In this document: piece by piece, positions 48,967 through 60,985 of the stretch | How the letters are laid out: each line of letters starts with the position of its first letter | How positions within the stretch are numbered: position 1 is the first letter of the stretch | DNA from: Phylloscopus collybita | Lineage: Eukaryota; Chordata; Aves; Passeriformes; Phylloscopidae | NCBI GenBank assembly: GCA_027886175.1 | Contig: JAJNNQ010000011.1 | Span: forward strand, 6,138,001-6,202,000 | Length of the DNA: 64,000 bases | Direction: 5' to 3' | The notes under the pieces: generated by a model | Databases searched by the model: none | What the model was told of the DNA's origin: nothing | The model's input: the letters and a program-made list of their open reading frames with translations, nothing else | Position numbers and translations under genes: made by a program

Positions 48967-51900
48967 TTATTCAGGGGCTAAGTGGGAAAGATGAGCAGCT
49001 GTGTTTTATTCAACCACTCTTAGCAGATGTGGGGATGGGTTGGAAATGCAGGAATTTTCATTTGCTCCTAAATGTGATTGTCATTGACTGGGAAGGGATT
49101 TGATGGCTAAATTGGGAATGCAAATTAATCTTGTCAAAGGTGACACAGAGGCTAGTTCTCCTGTACCTCTGTGACAAATGTCTGGCAAGGCCTGGGATGA
49201 AATGAACCCAGAAGTGTGGGCAGCCCCAGGGAAATTGGGAAAATCAGATCCCCAGCCTCTCCAAATTCCTCTGAAGCAACCAGGACAAGTGGGGTCTAAA
49301 AGCAATCCCCTATTCCTAGGGAGGGAAGGAAGGGCTGGCTCACAGCCTGGTATTGAGCCCCTGGGAAATGCAGGGCTTTTGGAGCCAGGGGCCTCTGAAG
49401 AAACTGGATGGATGGAGACCAGAAGGAAAGCAGGATTTTTAAGTGTTAAAAAACTGACAAACTGTGGCTCCTGTCCTGGACTGCCCAGAAAGGAAAAAAG
49501 AATTTGGATTGTATGAGGATGTAAAACACAGCCAGGCCAAAGGAATTCCTGGGCTAAAATGCTGAACCCAGTGGCCAGAGAGTGGCCTCATTGTCTGCAG
49601 AATTGTGCAGCCACAGCCTGAATGGGAACTGAGGCCTGACAACTGATGGCAGGAGAATCTCCTCAAGTCTGGCACCAACTCAAAGCTTTGAGAACCACAA
49701 GAGCTTCTAAAGGGGTGAGCAGTGCTGGATTATTACAGGATGGAACTTGTTCAGTGGCACAGGAGGATTTAGAATTGAGGAGAGGGGGTTTAACCCAGCC
49801 TCCTGCTGGAACAGCCTGCACAGGGGGCTGGGAAGAAACCCATGGCTGCATCCAAGTGAGAGAGATTTGGGCCGGGGCTGTGAGATATTCATGGGACACA
49901 CCCACCTTGGGACTTTGCTGCTGACAACATCCAACCAGGACATTGGGTCCTGCCCAAGGAGTGGGAAGGAGGAGCAGGATGGGAGGCTGCTGATATGGGA
50001 AATGTATATGGATATGAAAATGCAGAATTTTAGAAACATATAAAGTGCTTAAACAGGTGAAGGGGAGAACAGAAATATATACAGCTCATTTAGCAATTGT
50101 GTAAAAGAAGAAAAACAAGTTGTACCAGAAGGCACAGGAGTGTAACTTGTAAGGCAGGACCCATGAACAGAATCCAAAGGAATTTGGGTGCCAGGTAAAG
50201 GCCACAGAGAGAAGATGTATTGTTAAAACTCACTGAAGCGGGACTTAGGTATTGTGAAGACCCAACAAAGCAGAACCAGTTGATTAACAAACCAGCAAGA
50301 ACCAGGCTGCTGGTTTCAGCCGGGACAAACTGACCTGGGAATTCCCCAAACCTTCTCTGCACCTGCTCAGAGAGGGAGGTCAAAGACTGAACACCGAGGA
50401 AGAATTCTGACCTCATCAGCACACTCCTGCCCGCGACCACCAGAAGGCGTGGCACCACAAAAGGCTGATTGTAATATAAAGGGCAAGAAGGCAGAGAATG
50501 TGCAAAGGATGGGTGGGCAGGGAGGTGCAGCTTTGTGGGGTCTGAGTGCATTTAAACCTGGAACCTGTCTCCACCAGGTCGGCATCAGTGGTGGAAAGAT
50601 CCCGTAGGCGTCCCAGCAGGAATAAAACAAACCTGCTTTACAATTCCTGACTGTGCAGTCCTGATCCTGCAATTCCCCACGGCTGAGCCTGCACTGAAGG
50701 CAAGGGAGCAGCAGCCAGGGCTCCACAGCGGGGGAAGCCCCTGTGCCTGCCCACAGATCCTCTGCTGGAATGCTCTGCCTGGGCACCCTCCCTTGGCATC
50801 TCCAGGCACTGCGGGCCAATCCTTGCTGCCACTGCTGCAGCTTCAGGGCTTTCTGTGCCTGCACTGCCACAGGGGCTGGGGAGACACCGGGAGAATTCCA
50901 CTCTGGGCCTCAGCCACACTCACACTCTGGGCTGGCTGGGATTAGATGGGTGCAAAATAGACCGACTTTAAAATTGTTTTTTATTTCATTTCTCCACTCA
51001 GCCTCGGTTGGCCTTTGCCCCGGGGAAAGGAATTTTCAAGGTTTTATTTGAAGGGATGTTACAGCACTCAGCAGAGATGAGTTGAACATCTCACCAGACT
51101 GGGAAGAGCCCAAAAGATCCCCACAGAGAGAACGACCATCAACAAAACATCAACGACCATCAGCAACCAGCAACCAACACCCAGCCCAGACACTGCCCCT
51201 GGAAGAGCTGCAGACACCTGGGCTGGAAAAGGCTGAGAAGGAATTCCAGGAGTGCAGACCTGATTAACATCAGAGGCAAAGGAATCCGGGTCCAACAGGA
51301 AATCAAATCCTGAGAACTCAGCAACTTGGAAGCAATGACCATCAAACCAAGGGATTTCTATGGGTTCAGACTGTAAAAAGTTTAGGAAAAATCCAGTAAA
51401 ACTCACATGTCATGGAATGATTTTCTCTGCACAGCGGGCTATGTGTGGATGAAATGATTTCTGTTGCCCATCCTGGCCAGAATCAAGTGATGCCTTGACT
51501 CTCTAACACTAAAGATATTGTTGGAGAGTTTTTGTTTTTCCCACAGTTTCAGTGACCAGATTATCATTAAAATAATTTTTTGCAATATCCTACTTTTGTA
51601 TCGTCAGTTTGGTTTGGGCCAGGGCTGTGAGGATCAATTTTTAGTCCTGGGACAAGAAGCAGAAAAACCTTGATTGCTTTGGAAATGTTTTTGTGTGTGT
51701 GTGTGGCACTTAGTAATCTCAAAATTTTGGTACATGGGTTTTTCAAAGCTGATCTTTAAGTTCCATTTTGGAAAACCAGAAAAAGCTGTAACGGTGACCC
51801 TTAAATGAATAAAAAGTTAACAGACTATGTAAAGAAAAAAAAAAAAAAAAAAAGAAAACATGCAGATTGCCCAAGGGCCAGATATGAGTCATTAAGTGGC

Positions 51901-52659
51901 TGCCCAGGAAGAGAAGCTCCAGTTCCAGGCAGGCAGGAGAGGAGCTTTAGAAATGCAAATTAACCCTGCTGGGGAAAAGTGTGGACAATGCACCAGGGGC
52001 TCCTTGCCTGGGGCAGGAATTGGGCTGATTCCCTCTGTCCCTCAGCCCAAGCTCTGCCTGCTCACAAAGACAGAATTTGCACAGCTAAAGGCAGAGCCCG
52101 GAGTGAGGATCTCTGACTCTGCAACAGAAATGGGTTCAATTGCAAAGGAAAACATCAAACCGAGATTGTTATGAAAACTTCACGTAAAAAAGTGTCTGCG
52201 GGGGGGAATCATCCTTCTCCCCACTCTAACATGTGCTGGCATTGTCGGTGTTGTACTGGGGCTATCAGACCTCTGGGTGTTTTTAGCTACCGCAAGTTCA
52301 CCCAAATCAGCTGGAAATCAAAATTTACCATTTAATCAGAGAAAAGCGGTCAATTGACGCAGCCCAGGCAGGAGGGAGCGCCTCAGAAATGGGGAAAAGA
52401 TGAAACGGCCACCAGAACAAATCCTACAACACCACGGAGCAGCTCCTGGGACCCCAACGAATTCAGATCAGGATCCAGAGAACCCGGTGAGCATTCCAAT
52501 GGCATAATTGAAACGGTTACAAAAGCACAAGGAATGAAGTCACTGAGAATAATCCCAAAACCAAAGAGAAACCAGGAAGAAAAAACAGAGTCAATGAGTG
52601 AATCTGCTTGGAGATAGGGCCGGGAACCTGGAGATAAGGAAGGAAAGGAGAAACCATCA

Positions 52660-53000
52660 GTTTCAGAAAATGTTACTCATTGACACGGACTGCTGCTCAG
52701 CCAAGATCCTGCTGAATTCCTGAACTCGGAGAAGAAGAACAAACCCTGAACAGAGCCAGGAATATCGGATGTTATACAAAAGGGGGGTGCATATTAACGA
52801 GGACATGCAGCAATAGGATCGGGAAGGCTGAACTTTCCAAGGACGTTCGCCAGCGGGCAAAGGGAGAGGGAGATGCAGAAGGGAAAATCAGGATAAAAAG
52901 GAGGCTGCGAACTACAACAATTGGAGAGACCGCATGGCAAATGCCGCATGGCCTCTCCCTTTGTTCATGAATAAAGTCACTTTTACAGGACTCCTCTGGC
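52660..53000 (+). mobile_element. 3' LTR of the unit 3 ERV (best-preserved copy)
   Basis: A polypurine tract GGAAGGAAAGGAGAAACC (52637-52654) is followed by U3, a TATA box GGATAAAAAGG (52891-52901) and AATAAA (52969-52974). Copies on the minus strand: 57046-57400 (full) and 19140-19420 (U3 only). Confidence 0.75.
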
Positions 53001-53029
53001 TCCTTCGGGCACAGAAACCTCTGGCGATG

Positions 53030-53530
53030 CCAATTTTCCCGCTCAGGCCCGGGGACAGCGCAGCCGCCTCCGTCCTACCCACAGGAACCGGGACGAGCCA
53101 GCGCTGCTCCGGCCCCGGCTCCTGCCCAGGCACCCGCGGGAAGGAGACCGCGGGCAGCCGCTCCCGCAGCGCCCTCAGGGCACGGGGAACACGGCGCGGA
53201 CACGGCACAACCCAGCCACAGCCAGAGCCCCCTGCCGCCCCCTCCGCCCGCAGCCAGCCCCGAGCCCCGGCACAACCCAGCGCGGCTCCCACCTGCGCCG
53301 GGGCCGCCTCCCCGGGCTCCGGCCGCTGCCGCCGCTCCTGGGCCCGCACTGAGAGCCGAAAATGGCGCCGCTCCTACGGCACGACCGCGCTCTGCCCGCT
53401 CTGCCCAATCACCGTGCAGCGAGAGCCAGAAGTGACGGCACCATCAGCCAATGGCAGCGAGGCAGGGGCGGGCTCTGCACACGGCCCAGCCCCGCCCCGC
53501 GCTCTCAGGCCCCGCCCCCGGGCTGTCTGA
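53030..53530 (-). promoter_or_regulatory. CpG-island promoter region, unit 3
   Basis: Inverted counterpart of 56230-56545. Includes the shared donor CCGGCGCAG|GTGGGAG (exon end 53293, minus strand), a GGCGCCATTTTC initiator-like site near 53365 and the CRE/CCAAT module at 53403. Points towards ZNF-c. Confidence 0.6.
53403..53454 (+). promoter_or_regulatory. CRE/CCAAT promoter module, unit 3
   Basis: GCCCAATCACCGTGCAG, spacer, AAGTGACGGC, then CAGCCAATGG. The first CCAAT flank has one change relative to the other copies. Confidence 0.6.
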
Positions 53531-54400
53531 GGGCAAAGCCGCAGATGAGGAACAGCCCTGGGACGGGCCCGGGCCCGAGGCGGGATGGAGCTGAAAACAC
53601 AAACAAAGTTCTCCGCACCTCCCGCACCGCCTTGCCCAGCCCTGCCTGCTGGGTGCCTCCGACTCAGAGGGAAGCCCTGAAGCCCCACTTCTCCTACCCC
53701 TAATTAGGAGCATCAGTTCGTCACTTTGATTTCCCCGAAAAAGGGAAAACTGCCCCAAACCCCTTCGGCTGAGTGAAGGAGGGCAGAGATTTCTGGCAGA
53801 AAACTCCCAGAGTCGTTCTTCCCCGCGTTGGGAGGAACAAACCCAACCCAAGTGAGGTGGGGCCCCCCAGCTGAAGCCCTCGCTGGCTGCTCCAGGCTGG
53901 ACGGGCGGGCTGGGAGCGCTGGGAAGGGGCCCCGGCTCGGGACGGAGCCCCCGGGGCAGCCCCACGGCCCCCACGGCAGCTCCAAGGCTCCGCCAGCCGG
54001 GATGGAACGGGGCAGGGGGAGCAGGGCAAGGGACGGGGCTGCCGGCGCCGAGGGAACACCAGGGGACACCGGGGGCACTGCACAGGCATTTAATGCGAAA
54101 GATAAAATCATAACGGAGACAAAAGCAACAGCAACTGTGGCACCACAGCACAGGGCCACACAAGGACATGTCCCGTTCCAGTGGGGTGACACTGGCCCCG
54201 TGCCAGGCACTCAGCAAAGCCGCTCAGGCACTGCCCTCCACAGCCGCCCAGGGAAGAGGAAATGTCACCAACGATTCAGGAGCTGACCTATGGATCGGGA
54301 GAGATCCCTCAGCAAAGAACACCATCACAGGCGAAAGAGGCTTGAAACTGGAGATATGAATTTAGTTTATTCCTAACAATCTCAGATCAGGATAACGAGA
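53531..54400. other. Spacer between CpG island and the damaged ZNF
   Basis: GC-rich with open frames on both strands but no recognised protein. Shares the 53655-53730 block with 18235-18310. Confidence 0.4.
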
Positions 54401-54639
54401 AGTAAAAGAATACTCTCAAAAACACCTTCCTCCCAATCCTTCCAGCCCTACCTCCTCTCCTGGCAGTTCAGGGAAACAGGGAGTGGGGGCCATGGTCAGT
54501 TCATCCCACGTGGCTTCTCCTGCTGCTCAGGGACAGGAGTCATTCTGCTGCTGCATTCTGGGGTCTCTCCCACAGAAGAGTTCTCCAGAAACTTCCCCAC
54601 CCTGAGTCTATCCCAGGGGAAACAGCTCCCCTCAAAGTG

Positions 54640-54830
54640 CCACGGGCTCACTCCTTCAAGGACAGGCTGCTCCAGTGGGTGCCCCTCTGTCTACAGGGTC
54701 ACGGGCTCCTCTCAGGCATCCCCCTGCTCCAGCTTGGGCTCCTCCAGGTGCTGTGGGTGGATCTCTGCATCCTCACGGACATCCAGGGGCTGCAGGGGAA
54801 TCTCTGCATCCCCACAGATCTCTGCACCCA
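54640..54830. repeat. Degenerate CATCC(A/C)CA / GGGCTGCAGGGGAATCTCTG repeat
   Basis: A CTCTGCATCC(T/C)CAC word recurs at 54763 and 54801 with GGGCTGCAGGGGAATCTC between. This is a low-copy repeat type met in avian gene flanks. It lies in the open tail of the damaged ZNF. Confidence 0.4.
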
Positions 54831-54848
54831 GTGCCCCCATCTTTGGAG

Positions 54849-55835
54849 CTACCAGCAATTGGATCTGCCAGACACGGAGGAGCTTTCAGAACTTTCTCTC
54901 AGAATCCACCCCGTAGCACGGCCACCACCAACACCAGGCTGTGCCAACCCAATAGAGCCCCCAAAATGGGCTCCTAGATAATCAAAAGCTCTGGTGCATT
55001 CCAAAATGGGGATGGAGATGTCTCGGGGCTCAGGTGTGCCCAAAAATGAGGCCCCAGCTGAGGACGTTCTCTGCTTGGCTGAGCGCTGCCTGAGGGCTGG
55101 GGCTGCAGCAAGGGGGGGACACCCTCCAGCGGGGATGTCCCACAGACACGGGACCCCCCAGAAGCCCCTCGGAACCCCTGGGGCTGGGATGGCCCTGCCT
55201 GGATGCCAGGGGCCACCAAAACTGTTCTGTCCCTGCCCTCTGCAGCTGCACAGGGAGAGGAAATACAAGGGAAGGCCCAGGAGCTGAGAGAAGGATCGGG
55301 AGAGATCCTTCCCCGAGCAGCAGCACAGGGACAAGAGACCCAGCCCGGTGTAGTGGTTTTGGATGTGCTCGTGTGCCTTCAGGTGGGAGTTCTGGCTGAA
55401 GCCCTCCCCACATTCCCCACATTTGCAGGGCTTTTCCCCGGTGTGGATCCAGCGCTGCTGGATCAGGCTGGAATTCTCCCTGAAGCTCTTTCCACACCCC
55501 CCACACTTGCAGGGCCTCTCCTCAGTGTGGCTCTGGCGGTGACTGATGAGGCTGGAGCTCCGGCTGAAGCCCTTCCCACATCCCAAGCACTTGTGGGGCT
55601 TCTCCCCGCCCTGAGGCTTCTCCACCAGCTCTGAGCTCCGGCTGGATCTGCGGCTGCCTTCCCAGCACAGGAAGGGCTTTTCCTCCTCGCAGCCCCCCGG
55701 GCTGGGTTTACAGCCCCTCCTCCTGCACCTCCGGGGCTTTTCCTCCCCATGGCATCGTCCCTGTGCAGTGGGGCTGCTCCAAACAGCCTCTCCCACAAGG
55801 TTCTCTGGCAGGGCTTTGTTCTCCCCGGGCTCCAT
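54849..55835 (-). CDS. Damaged C2H2 zinc-finger gene (ZNF-e), 3 fingers plus unrelated tail
   Basis: From ATG 55835 ([13 protein letters not shown]) in an exon that probably starts at 55849 after CTCCCTCAG. The N-terminal basic segment is like ZNF-a to d, but the MEPGE leader marks another subfamily. Finger 1 is complete. Finger 2 has Gln for the first zinc-binding His (LIQQRWIH). Finger 3 has abnormal histidine spacing (AHEHIQNH). The frame then runs on for about 230 residues with no finger-like sequence to a stop at 54849-54851, through what looks like former 3' UTR and repeat. Either a decaying gene or a short finger protein with a new tail. It faces ZNF-d across a shared CpG island. Confidence 0.6.
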   Translation of the reverse strand: MEPGENKALPENLVGEAVWSSPTAQGRCHGEEKPRRCRRRGCKPSPGGCEEEKPFLCWEGSRRSSRSSELVEKPQGGEKPHKCLGCGKGFSRSSSLISHRQSHTEERPCKCGGCGKSFRENSSLIQQRWIHTGEKPCKCGECGEGFSQNSHLKAHEHIQNHYTGLGLLSLCCCSGKDLSRSFSQLLGLPLYFLSLCSCRGQGQNSFGGPWHPGRAIPAPGVPRGFWGVPCLWDIPAGGCPPLAAAPALRQRSAKQRTSSAGASFLGTPEPRDISIPILECTRAFDYLGAHFGGSIGLAQPGVGGGRATGWILRESSESSSVSGRSNCW

Positions 55836-55849
55836 CTGCAGCTCAGCGC

Positions 55850-56035
55850 CTGAGGGAGGAGGGAAAAGGAGAGGAAGAGACAGCGAGAAGGGAAAAGACA
55901 GAAGGAGAGGAAGGAGCAAGAAGAAACAAGGGAGGAAACAGAGGAAGATGAAGGAACAAGGAAGGGCGAAGGACAGAATGAGGAGAGGAAAGAGGGCGGA
56001 GGAGAGGATGGGATTTGCCTCCGTGCCCGAAGGAA
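55850..56035 (-). other. Pyrimidine-rich intron end of ZNF-e
   Basis: On the minus strand, C/T-rich sequence (TCTTCC/CTCCTT words) running into the exon at 55849. The open frame across it is a composition effect. Confidence 0.55.
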
Positions 56036-56250
56036 GGGAAAGGAGATCCCGGCACAGAGACTCTGCCAATGGCGGCTGGGGGCTGTGCTTCTCCCCGCGC
56101 TGCCCAATCAGCGCACGAGTAACAAGAGTGACGGCAGATCCAGCCAATCACGAGGAGTGGCGGGCTCTGCTGCACTGCACGGACTCGCCTCCATTTCGCT
56201 GACTCCGCCATTGCTCGGAAACCTCGGCTGAGGAGCGGCCCCGGCGCAGG
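56036..56250. promoter_or_regulatory. Bidirectional CpG-island promoter between ZNF-e (-) and unit 4 (+)
   Basis: Contains the CRE/CCAAT module 56102-56149 (CCCAATCAGCGCACG, GAGTGACGGC, CAGCCAATC), CCGCCATT at 56206 and the unit 4 first-exon donor CCGGCGCAG|GTGGGAG at 56249/56250. ZNF-e begins on the minus side, the ZNF-d unit on the plus side. Confidence 0.6.
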
Positions 56251-57045
56251 TGGGAGCCGCGCTGGGTTGTGCCGGGGCTCGGGGCTGGCTGCGGGCGGAG
56301 GGGGCGGCAGGGGGCTCTGGCTGTGGCTGGGTTGTGCCGTGTCCGCGCCGTGTTCCCCGTGCCCTGAGGGCGCTGCGGGAGCGGCTGCCCGCGGTCTCCT
56401 TCCCGCGGGTGCCTGGGCAGGAGCCGGGGCCGGAGCAGCGCTGGCTCGTCCCGGTTCCTGTGGGTAGGACGGAGGCGGCTGCGCTGTCCCCGGGCCTGTG
56501 CGGGAAAATTGGCATCGCCAGAGGTTTCTGTGCCCGAAGGAGCCAGAGGAGTCCTGTAAAAGTGACTTTATTCATGAACAAAGGGAGAGGCCATGCGGCA
56601 CTTGCCGTGCGATCCCTCCAATTGTTATGGGCAGCCTATTTCTAAAATTATTTTATTAACTCTTTACACGTTTAATTGTCATCTTTAAAGCTCTTCTCGT
56701 TTTGCAAAATGCAACGTAAAGGTGAACTTTGAAAAACCCATATACCAAAATTTTTAGATTCCTAAGTGCCACACACAAACCATTGCAAAGCAATCAAGGT
56801 TTTTCTTCTTCTCCTAAGACTAAAACTTGGTTCTCACAGCCCTGGCACAAACCTGAGAATTCAAAAGCAGGATTATTGCAAAAAAAATTATTATTATGGT
56901 GTCATCTTGTCACTGAAACTGTGGGAAAAACAAAAATGCTCCAACAATATCTTTTGTGTTAGAGAGTCAAGGCATCACTTGATTCTGGCCAGGATGGGCA
57001 ACAGAAATCATTTCACCCACACATTGCCCGGGGTGCAGAGAAAAT

Positions 57046-57400
57046 CATTCCAGAGGAGTCCTGTAAAAGTGACTTTATTCATGAACAAAGGGAGAGGCCA
57101 TGCGGCATTTGCCATGCGGTCTCTCCAATTGTTGTAGTTCGCAGCCTCCTCTTTATCCTGATTTTCCCTTCTGCATCTCCCTCTCCCTTTGCCCGCTGGC
57201 GAAGGTCCTTGGAAAGTTCAGCCTTCCCGATCCTATTGCTGCATGTCCTCGTTAATATGCACGCCCCTTTTGTATAACATCCGATATTCCTGGCTCTGTT
57301 CAGGCTTTGTTCTTCTTCTCCACGTTCAGGAATTCAGCAGGACCTTGGCTGAGCAGCAGTCCGTGTCAATGAGTAACATTTTCTGAAACTGATGAGTTTC
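57046..57400 (-). mobile_element. LTR, unit 4
   Basis: Minus-strand copy of 52660-53000, with the TATA box complement near 57150 and, at the AATAAA position, the variant plus TTTATTC near 57074. Confidence 0.7.
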
Positions 57401-57759
57401 TCCCGTTCCTTCCTTATCTCCAAGTCCCCGTCCCTCTCTCCAAGCAGATTCACTCACTGACTCTGTTTTTGCTTCCTGGTTCCTCCTTGGTTTTGGGATT
57501 ATTGTCAGTGAGCTCAGTTCTGAGAAAAACGAAAATTCAATCTTAGAATATTTTCCAAAAGTTTTCCTGGCCATCAGCCAAGGAACACCCTGCACATTAA
57601 TGCAGCCTTATCTCTGTGCTGTTCCTTTACTGAGGTACATCCATATTCATGAGTTTCATGCCTATTCAAACATTCCTGGCAGCTTTTGATGGTTTAGAAA
57701 CTTTTCTTTTTTTATTTTTCTGCTCTGGCTTATCTACATCACATCCTGCAGATCAGGTC

Positions 57760-58560
57760 AATCTCTTTTATTTCTTCTTGTGGCCTCATCCTGTTGTTTC
57801 ACACTTCCCAGAGAGCGAACAGTTCACAAACTCTTCTCTCCTTCTTCTCTGCTGCTCTGGTTTGTGTGGCCCTTATCTCATCCCTTGGAGAGGTCAGTCA
57901 GCAGCTGTGGGAAACAACCTGATTGCTTTATACAGTTCTCTGGGTTACACACAAGGATTTGACCATTTTCTATTTTGCTCAGGCCTACAGTACAATACAT
58001 TCATCCCATGATCAGTTCTAGAAGCTGTCAGGTGTCTACATCAACATCAAATACTCATCCCACTGCTGCTTCCATGAGTTACACGGTGCAGACTTCAAAT
58101 GAGCAATGAGGTTAAATGAGCAAGCAGCTCAAAGGGATTCTAAACTGCACTGTGCTTACAATCAATAACCACAGATAAAGACCAGCACACAAATGTGAAA
58201 GCCAATATTCTGGGGTCATTTTCAGCAATTCCCTGTCCTTTTGTAGCCCTTTGTGGCTCAGGAGGCCTGGCTGCCACCTGCATCCCCTTGCTCAGCTGCT
58301 GACTGAGCTGCACTCAGCAAGGTGTCCTGCATGGCCCAAAGATGAGAGTTGCTGTAGCACAGAAGAGGAGGAAGAGCATTCGTTTAACCCATGGTGTGCC
58401 AGGGAACCCCGACACCGTGTCCCATTCCCATCCTTTCCAGGTTTGGGCTGGAACATGAGCTGCTTTCTTATTTCCTTTGTTCTCTGTTTCACCACTTTCC
58501 CCTTGTCATCTCTTTGCCAGCAGTATCTTGAGTCATTTAATTTTCCACACTGTGCTCCTC
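57760..58560. other. Sequence unique to unit 4
   Basis: No counterpart in units 1-3. Open frames are short and unrecognised. It may be an insertion of another element, but no ends or target duplications were found. Confidence 0.4.
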
Positions 58561-58693
58561 CTCCTGCTCATGGATAATCTGATCCCATCCCACAGTGAAA
58601 TGTTGTGTTCTTGGTTTGAGTGGATTGGTGGGCCAGACTCAGGGGCTGGATCTGTCTGCTTGGTTCTTATTTGGAGCACATCCTGTAATGTAA

Positions 58694-59550
58694 TTATTGC
58701 TTGCAGTGTCCTTGTGGCCTGCAGCTGGCAGCCTGATTCCTTGCCAGGGGCTGTTTGGGTGGGCTCTCCCCTGCCCAGGAGGGCAGTGCCTCTGCCAGGT
58801 CCTTGTGGCCGAGCCGGTGCCCTGGGTGCTGGGGCCCCCTTGGGCCCTGGGCTTGATCCCTCAGGGGCTGTAGAAACTCTGCCATGGCCTTTGCCTTCTT
58901 CCCCTTGGCCTTTTCCTCCTCCCTTCTTGCCTTCTTCCCCTGCTGTGCCTTTGTGACCAAGTGCTGCAGGGGCTTCTTCTGCCCCTCCTGCAGCCCCCCC
59001 GAGTGCCTGTGGGTGCTCATCCTCTGACAGCTGCTGAGCTTTCTGCAAAACCATTCATTTCTGCAGCGACCCAAACAAAGTCATTCAAGGAAAATCTCGA
59101 TCCTTGCAGGTGGAATCCACATTTCCTGTCTTCTTCCTCTTTTCCATCATCCTTTTTCTTCCCACAGCGATTCCTGCTGCTGCTTCTTGCCTTCACCATA
59201 TTCCTGCACACTGCCCTTCACCCTTTCCCTTCCCAGCACACCAACACCATCCATCCCCTGCTGTCCAAATCCCTTCTTGACTTCCCTCATTGCCCCCCTG
59301 TGTGTCCATCTCCTTAATTACCTCTGGGAGAATGTGCAAACTGCCTCAACATTCTCCCAAGGGACCCTTCAGAGATATCATCAGCCCTTTTGCTGGGACC
59401 CCTTCCTGGCTTTCCCTTTTCCACCCTGCATGGGTGCCCTGCCATGTTTCCTCCCTGAAGATCCCAGTGTCCTCCCTGATGGGATTTTCAGTGCTCTCTC
59501 CCTGCTGACTCTTCCCAGACCGCCCTGATCTCTTGCTTGTGTTCAGTCTC
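58694..59550 (-). pseudogene. ERV gag remnant, unit 4
   Basis: Same Lys/Glu-rich gag tail as units 1 and 3, ending at the junction near 58700 before the protease motif. Frames are broken. Confidence 0.7.
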
Positions 59551-60052
59551 TTGATTGTACCCCCTAAATATTCACCCCACTTCTATCTGGGTAGGGATAT
59601 TCACTCTTTGTTCTTCTTCTACTCGAAGTTCACGAATGTAGCAGGAACTTGTCTGAGCAGCAGTCTGTGTGGTCAGTGAATAACATTTTCTGGAACTGAG
59701 GGCTTCTTCTGTCCCTTCCTTATGTCCAAGTGCCTGGCCCTATCTCTAAGCAGATTCCCAGCATCTGTTTGTAAAGACACTTTCCTCTTCCTTTCATGTC
59801 CCTTTTTACAGGAAGTCCTTTTGATTTAGAAGAGGTTTTGGCTGAGTCTTGTTATTTGGGGAGTTTTTGATCTGTGTCTTGATATTTGGAGGACTTTTGG
59901 GCTGAATCTTTGTATTTTGGAGGTTCTTACAGACACAAGGTGCCCAATGATTTTTTGAGATGGACTTGGGCAAGGAGGAACCCCCAGCCTAAGGTGCTCT
60001 CCTCTTGTTTTCTCCCCCAAACAAGGATTTGTCATTCCCAAGGAGTGTCCGG

Positions 60053-60793
60053 ATGGAGGAGGAGGAAAAGCCCCAGAGCTCCCGCAGGAGGAGGGGCTGC
60101 AAACCCAGCCCAGGGAGCTGCGAGGAGGAAAGACCCCCCCTGTGCCAGGAGGGCGTCCGGAGATCCAGCCGGAGCTCAGAGCTGGAGGAGAAGCCTGATG
60201 GAGGGGAGAAGCCCCACAAGTGCTTGGAATGTGGGAAGGGCTTCAGCCAGAGGTCCAAGCTGATCCAGCACCAGATGATCCACACTGGGGAACGGCCCTA
60301 TGAGTGTGGGGAGTGTGGGAAGAGCTTCAGCCTGAAGGGCCATCTTAGGAAACACCAGATGATCCACACTGGGGAAAAGCCCTACAAGTGTGGGGAATGT
60401 GGGATGAGCTTCAGAGAAAGCTCAGACCTGATCAAGCACCAGGTGATCCACACTGGGGAAGGGCCCTACACCTGCTTGGAATGTGGGAAGGGCTTTGGAT
60501 CCAGCTCCAACCTGAGAAGACACCAGCTCATCCACACTGGGGAGAGGCCCTACGAGTGTCCTGATTGTGGGAAGAGGTTTCAGACCAGCTCCAGTCTCCT
60601 CGTCCATCAGCGGATTCACACGGAGGAGAGGCCCTTCCGCTGCCCCGACTGCGGGAAGGGCTTCAAGCAGAACTCCACCCTCACTCTCCACGGGCGCATC
60701 CACACTGGGGAGAGGCCCTACGAGTGTCCTGAGTGTGGGAAGAGCTTCTCACAGAGCTCTGCTTTGACCAGACACCAACGGAGTCACCACTGA
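60053..60793 (+). CDS. C2H2 zinc-finger protein ZNF-d, 7 fingers (unit 4)
   Basis: Closest in structure to ZNF-a: 246 residues from ATG 60053 (MEEEEKP), coding exon probably from 60026 after an AAG acceptor, and the same LTR-like block in place of exon A. Seven complete fingers. Contact residues (-1,2,3,6): Q-S-K-Q, L-G-H-K, E-S-D-K, S-S-N-R, T-S-S-V, Q-S-T-L, Q-S-A-R. None equals the ZNF-a finger in the same place, although the scaffold is almost identical. The linker after finger 3 is TGEGP. Transcription probably starts in the CpG island at 56.2 kb; no KRAB or SCAN domain is seen. DNA target unknown. Confidence 0.85.
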   Translation: MEEEEKPQSSRRRRGCKPSPGSCEEERPPLCQEGVRRSSRSSELEEKPDGGEKPHKCLECGKGFSQRSKLIQHQMIHTGERPYECGECGKSFSLKGHLRKHQMIHTGEKPYKCGECGMSFRESSDLIKHQVIHTGEGPYTCLECGKGFGSSSNLRRHQLIHTGERPYECPDCGKRFQTSSSLLVHQRIHTEERPFRCPDCGKGFKQNSTLTLHGRIHTGERPYECPECGKSFSQSSALTRHQRSHH

Positions 60794-60882
60794 GGGAAGC
60801 CCAGGGAGTGCCCTGAGAGCGGGAAGAGCTTCGTGCGCTGCTCCAGCTCCATCCCCCTGTGGGAGGATCGGTGTTGGATGAT
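60794..60882 (+). pseudogene. Fossil zinc finger after the ZNF-d stop
   Basis: KPRECPESGKSFVRCSSS follows the TGA, as in ZNF-a and ZNF-b. Confidence 0.7.
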
Positions 60883-60985
60883 CCCCAGTGACCCCTGTTG
60901 GGCAGAGCCATGGTGATCGGTGGTCCTGGTGATCCCTGTTGGGAAGACACCTGGCTGGGTGGGCTCCACATCTTCCTGTGTCCTG

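Larger units (their letters stand above)
47850..53000 (+). mobile_element. Decayed gammaretrovirus-like ERV, unit 3
   Basis: Inverted copy of the unit 1 ERV: gag (48056-48966), DTGAS protease motif (about 48898), RT entry remnant (49178-49330), decayed pol/env (50640-52200) and 3' LTR (52660-53000). The 49440-50640 stretch is unlike unit 1 and may be an insertion or sequence deleted there. Frames are broken throughout. Confidence 0.75.
56500..59810 (-). mobile_element. Rearranged gammaretrovirus-like ERV, unit 4
   Basis: Minus-strand remnants in plus order: LTR piece (56535-56625), interior matching 20470-20880 (56640-57045), LTR (57046-57400) and its U3 flank to about 57760, unique insert (57760-58560), interior matching 19655-19800 (58562-58700), gag (58701-59550) and LTR-like block (59560-59810). 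The protease-RT part present in units 1 and 3 is deleted. Confidence 0.7.
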
